DNA of 64,000 bases from the NCBI GenBank assembly GCA_017608235.1, contig JAFCGI010000001.1, forward strand, positions 127,423-191,422. The letters are read 5' to 3'. Below, in pieces: positions 57,548-64,000 of this stretch. The first letter of the stretch is position 1; each line of letters starts with the position of its first letter. A program made the position numbers and the translations under genes. Origin of the DNA: Candidatus Pacearchaeota archaeon. Its GTDB lineage: Archaea; Nanobdellota; Nanobdellia; UBA10117; JAFCGI01. The notes beneath the pieces are model-generated. The model searched no databases. It was given only the letters and a program-made list of their open reading frames with translations, and was not told the origin of the DNA.

Positions 57548-57660
57548 AAATGAAAAATAAAAAAGGAGATATCCCTAGTTGGTTTGTTTATCTAATTTTA
57601 TCAATTATAGCTATCTTGATTATGATAGGCATATTTTATCAGACCATGGAGCTTGTTTAG
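57544..57660 (+). CDS. Single-TM micropeptide in the pilus-like operon
   Basis: MKMKNKKGDIPSWFVYLILSIIAILIMIGIFYQTMELV*; start overlaps upstream stop, stop abuts downstream ATG. Confidence 0.65.
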   Translation: MKMKNKKGDIPSWFVYLILSIIAILIMIGIFYQTMELV

Positions 57661-58398
57661 ATGGCTAAGTTTAGGAAAGTAAGAAGAAAAGCAAATGGAA
57701 AAAAAGCTGCATTGCAGTTTAGTTTTGTGAATTTGCTTTTGGTTTTGATAGCAGGAGGGATTATATTATTGATTATGTATTCTTTTGCTGATACTGCAAG
57801 GGATGCTACTATAGATAACTTTTGCAAATTGTCTGCAGTAACTAAGGCAAAATTTGGTGTGATAGGTTTTCCAGAACTTTGTGAAACTAGGATATATAAT
57901 ATAGATCCTTTTGCTAGGAATAAATGTCATTGGGATTATCTAGAAGAGAAATATCCTACGCGTTCTATTGGAAAAATGTGTGCTGCAGAACAAGTTGTTG
58001 ATTTGTTGGCAAGATGCTGGAATATAAGAGGATCAAGTTATTTTGATCCTGGAGATTTTCAATGTTTTGGTTTTGTTGTGAATAGTAAAAAATCATTTGA
58101 TTTTGAGATTAGTGAGGGTGTTTTAAAAGACATATATAGTGATCCGGATCTTAAAGTATCTTCAATTGCTGGAGATAAATCATATAAAGATATTTTGCCA
58201 AGAGACCAAGATAAATATTTCTGGCAAAATAATGATCTTTTAATTCGGACGGAGAGTGATACAACTCATATAAGAAGATTTACAACTAGGAATAATCTTC
58301 AATATAAAATATGTTTTGTAGATAATTGGAAAAGTGATCCGTTTTCAAAGTCTGATGTTCTTGAGATACGTCAACAAACTAATTGTAGGCATGAATAG
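57661..58398 (+). CDS. Single-TM protein with cysteine-containing extracytoplasmic domain
   Basis: 245 aa; N-terminal TM FVNLLLVLIAGGIILLIMYSFA; C..AEQVVDLLARCWNIRGSSYFDPGDFQCFGF matches the 63577 ORF. Confidence 0.7.
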   Translation: MAKFRKVRRKANGKKAALQFSFVNLLLVLIAGGIILLIMYSFADTARDATIDNFCKLSAVTKAKFGVIGFPELCETRIYNIDPFARNKCHWDYLEEKYPTRSIGKMCAAEQVVDLLARCWNIRGSSYFDPGDFQCFGFVVNSKKSFDFEISEGVLKDIYSDPDLKVSSIAGDKSYKDILPRDQDKYFWQNNDLLIRTESDTTHIRRFTTRNNLQYKICFVDNWKSDPFSKSDVLEIRQQTNCRHE

Positions 58399-58412
58399 TT
58401 GGAGGGAGGATA

Positions 58413-58562
58413 ATGAAGAAAAAAGGGATAGAAAAAGGATTTTTGATTGGATTGATATTGGCAATTATTTTTTTATTAGTTATGATTTTATGGTTTACTG
58501 ATCTAAAATTTAGTATGTTAGATATTGTAGATAAAATAGGTATGCTTTTGAAAGGGTTCTAG
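58413..58562 (+). CDS. Single-TM micropeptide
   Basis: MKKKGIEKGFLIGLILAIIFLLVMILWFTDLKFSMLDIVDKIGMLLKGF*; good SD (ggagggagg) upstream. Confidence 0.6.
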   Translation: MKKKGIEKGFLIGLILAIIFLLVMILWFTDLKFSMLDIVDKIGMLLKGF

Positions 58563-61402
58563 GAGGATTCTTTTTTCTTTTTATTTAGTAATATAGCTAC
58601 TCCAACTGCCACAGCAGCTGCTCCAACTCCTGCAACAGCATATGTTGTTGATGGACTAGAAGATCCTTTGTTATCCTTAGATTCCTCTTGTTCTTGTGAT
58701 GGTGAAGTATTAGGTGTAGGAGAAGTATTTGGGGTAGCGGGTTCATCTGATGGAGGATTATCATTTGCGTCTGTGCTAGGGCTGGTAGATCCTGATGATT
58801 GACTATCTTGGAATTCAGATAGTGTAAGTGTATTATCTGAAGTCAGTGTATATTCTGGAGTGTTATCTGAGTTTTCATCTATAGTTATTATCATTCCATC
58901 TGATTCCTGATTTTTTAATTTAGCCCAATCTGGAATATATTTATGAGTTTCATCTAGAGTGATTGGGATTTGTTCTGTTTCAAATTTAACTTCAGTATCT
59001 TTGACTTCTGCAAGTTCTAGTTTGTAGTTTCCAGTTTTTCGTCCATGTATATTTATTGTATAATCTTCATCTTCGGAAGCTTGGATCATAATTATTTCAT
59101 CATAATATGTTGAATCTGGAATTTCTGTTGTAACTAAGCTGTTATGTATTCCAGTTTTTCGTCCTTGTGAATCTATTATTTGAATTTCAGCAGGGCTGTT
59201 TAGTTGAGCAATAATTACTCTTTTTGCTGTACTAGTCCAGGCTTTTAATGGATTATCAAAAACACTTTGGAGCCAAGGAGCTTTTGATCTTTCTGATAGA
59301 TGAGAAAATGCATGATCTGATGGTCCAGATTTATATCTTCCATATTCATCCAAGTCATTATTTTCTATTATGGAATCCAATGATATAAGTTGGGTATTGC
59401 TTTTTGTTAGTGTTAGATCTTGCTGGAATTTTTTTGGACTCATAGGAATAGGAATTCCTTTTATCATATTCTTGTCTTTGTTCATTCCATGTCCTCCAAG
59501 TTCTACATAAGCTTGAATATCATCTATGGAAGAAATAGAATATCTATTATATGGGAATAGGTGCATGCTGTACGCTATTTCTATAGGTTGGTTTGTATTT
59601 TTATCTACCTTTACAAATATATATTCCCAGTCATGCTCATGGACATCTCTACCATAATCATTATTTGCATAATAATACCAGTATTCATATACATCAAAGT
59701 CTTCATTAGAATACTCTCTTATTTTGTAATATACTGGATATTTGTTATTTGATTTAAATTGAGAAGGATCTGAATCATAGTTTTCATGATTGTTGCTAAC
59801 ATCAGCATCATCACCATGTGGATCTGCAGGGAAATATTTTTCATTAGTATCAAAGTAAAGAGTAGGCATAAAATCTATTACATTTTGAGGAATTGATTCT
59901 TCAGAAATAGCTTTAATATTTTCTAGATTAATATAACAAAGTTTGCTATCTTTAATATAAAAGATTTTTTCTCCATCAATTTTTTTAAGATGTTGATCTA
60001 GGACATTTTCAGCATATCCTTCTTCATTTACTTTTAAAATTTTTATTACTTGTTCTCCTAATCCAGCATTAGCTTCGATATTGTATAACTTGAATTGTTT
60101 TTTATATCCTACTGAATGGCTAATCCATTCTTCTTCTGTCCAAAATACATATTTATCAGATATGCTGATATTTCCAGGATTTGCAACTTCTATGGAATCT
60201 ATAATCTCGTCTCCTTCATAGATGTCAATAGTCCCTCTATTTATATCATAGACATTATCATATTCTTCAATATTATATAATGCAAAGTATTTTTCGCTAG
60301 AGGAATAATATTTTGAATACCATGAAATAATCAAATCTTCACCAGGAGGACACCAAGAGTAAGGATTTGCAGTTTTATCAGGTCCAAAATCATAAATACC
60401 TCTAACGTTTTCATCATAATTATTAACAATAAAGTATCTTTCTCCTAAGTCTTCAAAAGTTATTTTTTCAAATGATTCGTTTTCATCATAATAATTATCA
60501 TAAGTATTACGAATATTTTCATCGTCTTCATCATTGAATATTTCGTTTCCGCCAAAATTATATAAATGCCAATTTGTTTTTTTATTTGATGTATTGTAAA
60601 ATGCAAGCAAGGCATATTTTTCAGAGAGATCTGCTTTTTTGTAATATTTGTCTTCAGTAATAATTGTTTTGAGTGGGCCATCATCTTCTGTGCCAAGAAT
60701 TTTATCTAAGCCGAGATCTTTAGTTAGAACTTTGCCGTTTGATTGTATTATTAGGTTTCTGTTTTTGATTCCTACATCTACTCCTACTCCATTAGGTGCT
60801 TGTTCTACTGCTATGGTTGATTTAATGTCATCAGCAGTATTAAAAATTCCATCTTGGCCTGCATTTACAACTGCTACGGTGGTTGGATCTTGAAAGTATG
60901 CAATATTATCTCCATTAGTATCATATATCTGTCCAGGGTTGTCTATGATGTTATCTATGGCTATGTCATTTGCTATTATATCTTCAGAGATAGCTCTTGT
61001 GCCTTCTACATCTGTGGGTTCATATGGTTCAGCTGTTACTTCTTGTAGTGGAGGAAATACATGATGCATGAAATTGTTTATAGTTACAGAGTTAATTAGT
61101 AGGGAGATAATTGAAAGAGGTTTTGCAATTCTAATAGCTCCTTTTAAATATCTTATAAATTTAGGATGTCTTTGAGCAAAGATATCTCTTCGTCTTGGTT
61201 TTTTTCTTTTTGTTTCTATAGGTGTGGGAGTTTCTAAGGTAGTTTCTAAGCTTTCTCTAGGAGCGGTTGGAAAATAGATATCAAATAAGGCAGTTCTAGG
61301 ATCATGATGAGGATTGTTTCTTAGATAATATTCATAATCTTCGGAGTGTTCTCCATTCAGAATGAGTTCTCTGTATGCTTCTATTTGTTTAATAGTTGGC
61401 AT
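58559..61402 (-). CDS. Surface protein with NPP1/VPS62-like HDWE region and C-terminal TM
   Basis: 947 aa; YEYWYYYANNDYGRDVHEHDWEYIFVKVD...AYVELGGHGM; Ser/Pro/Thr-rich stalk, TM TYAVAGVGAAAVAVGVAILLNKKKK. Confidence 0.65.
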   Translation of the reverse strand: MPTIKQIEAYRELILNGEHSEDYEYYLRNNPHHDPRTALFDIYFPTAPRESLETTLETPTPIETKRKKPRRRDIFAQRHPKFIRYLKGAIRIAKPLSIISLLINSVTINNFMHHVFPPLQEVTAEPYEPTDVEGTRAISEDIIANDIAIDNIIDNPGQIYDTNGDNIAYFQDPTTVAVVNAGQDGIFNTADDIKSTIAVEQAPNGVGVDVGIKNRNLIIQSNGKVLTKDLGLDKILGTEDDGPLKTIITEDKYYKKADLSEKYALLAFYNTSNKKTNWHLYNFGGNEIFNDEDDENIRNTYDNYYDENESFEKITFEDLGERYFIVNNYDENVRGIYDFGPDKTANPYSWCPPGEDLIISWYSKYYSSSEKYFALYNIEEYDNVYDINRGTIDIYEGDEIIDSIEVANPGNISISDKYVFWTEEEWISHSVGYKKQFKLYNIEANAGLGEQVIKILKVNEEGYAENVLDQHLKKIDGEKIFYIKDSKLCYINLENIKAISEESIPQNVIDFMPTLYFDTNEKYFPADPHGDDADVSNNHENYDSDPSQFKSNNKYPVYYKIREYSNEDFDVYEYWYYYANNDYGRDVHEHDWEYIFVKVDKNTNQPIEIAYSMHLFPYNRYSISSIDDIQAYVELGGHGMNKDKNMIKGIPIPMSPKKFQQDLTLTKSNTQLISLDSIIENNDLDEYGRYKSGPSDHAFSHLSERSKAPWLQSVFDNPLKAWTSTAKRVIIAQLNSPAEIQIIDSQGRKTGIHNSLVTTEIPDSTYYDEIIMIQASEDEDYTINIHGRKTGNYKLELAEVKDTEVKFETEQIPITLDETHKYIPDWAKLKNQESDGMIITIDENSDNTPEYTLTSDNTLTLSEFQDSQSSGSTSPSTDANDNPPSDEPATPNTSPTPNTSPSQEQEESKDNKGSSSPSTTYAVAGVGAAAVAVGVAILLNKKKKESS

Positions 61403-61489
61403 TAATTATATTAAAAACATAAATAGTTAAAAATTTTTTTAATTTTGAGTTTAGTAATATTTTTATTTAGAGAATGTTGTTTTTCTTGT

Positions 61490-61636
61490 ATGTTAGAATT
61501 AAGTGAGCTTTCAACTTGGATTATAATATTAGTGTTTTTATTATTAGCTATAGCATTTGTTTATATATATTTTGGAAGCGAAAGTTCTATACAGATAGCT
61601 TTTTCTAATCTTTTGAATAGATCTGTGCGTGTTTGA
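61490..61636 (+). CDS. Single-TM micropeptide
   Basis: MLELSELSTWIIILVFLLLAIAFVYIYFGSESSIQIAFSNLLNRSVRV*. Confidence 0.45.
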   Translation: MLELSELSTWIIILVFLLLAIAFVYIYFGSESSIQIAFSNLLNRSVRV

Positions 61637-61709
61637 TTTGTTAAAGCTTAAAATGAAAAGCTTTAAAATATATAAAATCTAAGAAATATATAAATTAAGG
61701 GGGAGAGTA

Positions 61710-62120
61710 ATGAAAAAGGCCCAAATAAGTATGAATATGATTGTTTTCTTAGCTATTGCATTATTAATACTAGTTTTAGTGGTAACTTTTGCTACTGGAG
61801 GCATAACCAGGCTTTTTGGTGGCTTGGTTAGCACTGGAACAGGTGATTTAGATAGAATAAAAGCAGATTGTTTAGCGTCTTGTACAGATGCACAATCTAA
61901 GGTAAGTACCCTTGGAACTGATGCATGGACAGCAACTGGATACTGTACTGCAACTATTCCATTTGATGATGATGGGGATGGTACTATAGATGCAGATGAT
62001 TACTTTTCATGTTGGCAAAGCCCAATAGATGTACCTTGTTCAACAACTGTGCAAACGCCAGCAGGTGCTGCTATAACTTGTCAGGTTGATGAAGCTACAG
62101 ATACTTGTGTTTGTGTATAA
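61710..62120 (+). CDS. Pilin-like protein 1 (KKAQIS-type), cysteine-rich
   Basis: 136 aa; MKKAQISMNMIVFLAIALLILVLVVTFATGG; SD gggggag; multiple cysteines. Confidence 0.75.
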   Translation: MKKAQISMNMIVFLAIALLILVLVVTFATGGITRLFGGLVSTGTGDLDRIKADCLASCTDAQSKVSTLGTDAWTATGYCTATIPFDDDGDGTIDADDYFSCWQSPIDVPCSTTVQTPAGAAITCQVDEATDTCVCV

Positions 62121-62130
62121 AGGATAGAAG

Positions 62131-62601
62131 ATGGATTTTAAACGAAAAGCACAGATAAGCAGTCAGATGATTGTTTATCTAGCTATTGCTTTAATTGTTC
62201 TAGTGTTGATTGTGGTTTTTGCAACAGGTGGGTTTAGTAACTTGTTTAGTGGAATAACATCCACAGGGCAGGATGATATTGGACTTGCCAAATCACAGTG
62301 TGTTATTGCATGTAACAAAGCCAAAACAGAGGTTTCTATAGGTGGGACTGATGCTTGGAGTACTTCTTCATATTGTACTTGGAGTGATGATATAGATGTT
62401 AGTGGTGATGGAAAGGTAGAAGGTGAGAGTGAGATTGGATTAAAGTGTTATAATGATCCTATAAGTACAAATTGTAGTGTTGTGGTTGATGGAGTTACTT
62501 GTGATCAGGGTAATTGTGAGAGTGGATGTACTTCTCCAGCTGAGCAAGGAGGAGCTTCTCAAGAAGAAAGAACTGAAGAGTCTAATGGTGGAAGTTCTTA
62601 A
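62131..62601 (+). CDS. Pilin-like protein 2, cysteine-rich
   Basis: 156 aa; MDFKRKAQISSQMIVYLAIALIVLVLIVVFATGGFSNLFSGI. Confidence 0.75.
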   Translation: MDFKRKAQISSQMIVYLAIALIVLVLIVVFATGGFSNLFSGITSTGQDDIGLAKSQCVIACNKAKTEVSIGGTDAWSTSSYCTWSDDIDVSGDGKVEGESEIGLKCYNDPISTNCSVVVDGVTCDQGNCESGCTSPAEQGGASQEERTEESNGGSS

Positions 62602-62609
62602 GCATAATA

Positions 62610-62891
62610 ATGAAAAAAGCACAGATTAGCTTCAACATGATTATTTTACTTATTCTTGCTTTAACAGTATTGGTGTTAGTGCTTTTATTTGTTACAGGTA
62701 ATTTAAGTAAGTTGTTTAGTGGGATTGAGAGTGCATCTCCAAGTGAAGAAGAAACAAATATTAAGTTATGTTCTATTAAATGTACACAAGCCAAAGCAGA
62801 TCCAAGTACTTGCTTAGCTGTATGGAACAATGTTACATTAGCAGATGGTACAAAGTGTACTGATACTATTGTAAATTGTGAGTGTCCTTGA
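62610..62891 (+). CDS. Pilin-like protein 3, cysteine-rich
   Basis: 93 aa; MKKAQISFNMIILLILALTVLVLVLLFVTGNLSKLFSGI. Confidence 0.75.
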   Translation: MKKAQISFNMIILLILALTVLVLVLLFVTGNLSKLFSGIESASPSEEETNIKLCSIKCTQAKADPSTCLAVWNNVTLADGTKCTDTIVNCECP

Positions 62892-62930
62892 TTCAAAAGA
62901 TTTAAAATCAGGGATCTTTTCTTATTCTTT

Positions 62931-63587
62931 ATGGCTGACCCAAACCTATTTTATAATTTAGGTTTAAGACTGAAAGGAGTTTTGCTTTTTAGAAGAGATA
63001 CTGCAGCAGAGATTGCAAGAGAGAAGCCTATTTATCAAGCGTTTATTGTATTGGGATTGGCTATGATTTTGAATTTCTTAGTGATTTTTGCTAATAAGTA
63101 TTGGCTTTTTAGTGCATATAAACGAGAATTTCCTGCAAGTACAATATATGCTACATTCAATGATTATTTCTTTTCAAAATTTTTATATATAGATATATTA
63201 TTGCCTCTGATTATTTTTTTAGTATTTTTGATTCCTTTTATATTTACTAAGTTATTTGGAAGTATGGGAGAATTTTTAAGTTATTTTTGTTTTATTTGTT
63301 ACTGGACTTTATTGTTTGTATTAGTGAGATCAACAAGTCTTTTATATTTGGTAAGCTATAATACAAATAATTTCTTTTTCTTGTTTATAGGATTTATACT
63401 TGGAATTGTATTGTTTGTGCTTATGCTAGTATCTTTGTTTGTAGGTGTTAGTGAAGTGATGCAGATTTCTAAATTTTTAGTTTTTTTGAGTATCTTAGTT
63501 ACATTTATTTTGATAATAGTTGTTGTTTGGGCTTATCTTGTAAATGCTTTTAGAATGCCTCAAGGAGGAGGGTTCCGTGAAATATAG
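62931..63587 (+). CDS. Polytopic membrane protein (Yip1-like topology)
   Basis: 218 aa; five or so hydrophobic segments. Confidence 0.55.
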   Translation: MADPNLFYNLGLRLKGVLLFRRDTAAEIAREKPIYQAFIVLGLAMILNFLVIFANKYWLFSAYKREFPASTIYATFNDYFFSKFLYIDILLPLIIFLVFLIPFIFTKLFGSMGEFLSYFCFICYWTLLFVLVRSTSLLYLVSYNTNNFFFLFIGFILGIVLFVLMLVSLFVGVSEVMQISKFLVFLSILVTFILIIVVVWAYLVNAFRMPQGGGFREI

Positions 63588-64000
63588 ATTAGCACAACAG
63601 AGAACTACTTGGTTTTTTATATCTATGATATTAGCTTTATTTGCTATAGCTATTTTTGCGCTTGTATTTAGTAATCTTGGAGAACTAGGAGGAAAAGGTT
63701 CTGCTGGAGTAGAAGATAATGCTTGTAGATTTTCTAATCAAATGGCTAGTTTTTTTAAAAATATAGGAGCAGGTTATTTGGGCTTGTCAGATACTGTTAG
63801 GTTTTGTAAAGTAGATAATGTGCATATAAAAGCTAGGGATTGGAGCAAATGTTATCCTGAATATTTTGGAGATCCTGAGAAGTGTGCAACTCAGCAGCTA
63901 GCAGATTTGATATATAGGTGCTGGTATAGAGCAGGGGAAGGAAAATTAATACCTGGATCTTTTACTTGTTTTACTGCTAGTATAGATATGGGAGTTGCAT
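63577..64000 (+). CDS. Single-TM cysteine-containing protein, paralogue of 57661 (truncated by window end)
   Basis: GTG start after ggaggaggg SD: VKYRLAQQRTTWFFISMILALFAIAIFALVF...DNACRFSNQMA...KCATQQLADLIYRCWYRAGEGKLIPGSFTCFTAS. Confidence 0.65.
   Translation, partial: MKYRLAQQRTTWFFISMILALFAIAIFALVFSNLGELGGKGSAGVEDNACRFSNQMASFFKNIGAGYLGLSDTVRFCKVDNVHIKARDWSKCYPEYFGDPEKCATQQLADLIYRCWYRAGEGKLIPGSFTCFTASIDMGVA

Overview
AT-rich archaeal chromosome window, most likely from a DPANN archaeon of the Woesearchaeota/Pacearchaeota type. That placement is inferred from gene families and style, not from a database search. Informational genes recognised: aspS, rnhB, truD, fen1, trpS, a Trm5-like methyltransferase, dphB, and EF-1beta preceded by a small zinc-ribbon gene. 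There are three tRNAs on the minus strand: a probable initiator Met tRNA carrying ~64 nt of extra sequence, Leu(CAA), and Val(GAC) with a ~30 nt D-loop insertion. The window is dominated by cell-surface biology. A surface cluster (6.0-26.0 kb) encodes a 1529-aa protein, a YadA-head-like repeat adhesin and a 4205-aa protein. Other envelope genes are a lamin-tail-domain protein, an S-layer protein, glycosyltransferases and an NPP1/VPS62-like surface protein. A type IV pilus/T2SS-like locus (about 46.8-64 kb) contains a TadA/PilT-type ATPase, a TadC-type membrane protein, three tandem pilin-like proteins with paired cysteines, cysteine-containing single-TM proteins, paralogous 4-TM proteins and coiled-coil proteins. 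Decayed mobile or toxin elements include a LAGLIDADG remnant next to the intron-bearing tRNA, a RelE/ParE TA pair between ~54-bp direct repeats next to tRNA-Val, and a broken MNT/HEPN-like pair. The best candidates for undescribed biology are the cysteine-rich pilus locus, the archaeal YadA-like head repeats, the giant protein with jelly-roll domains apparently inserted into Ig-like domains, and the tRNA architectures.
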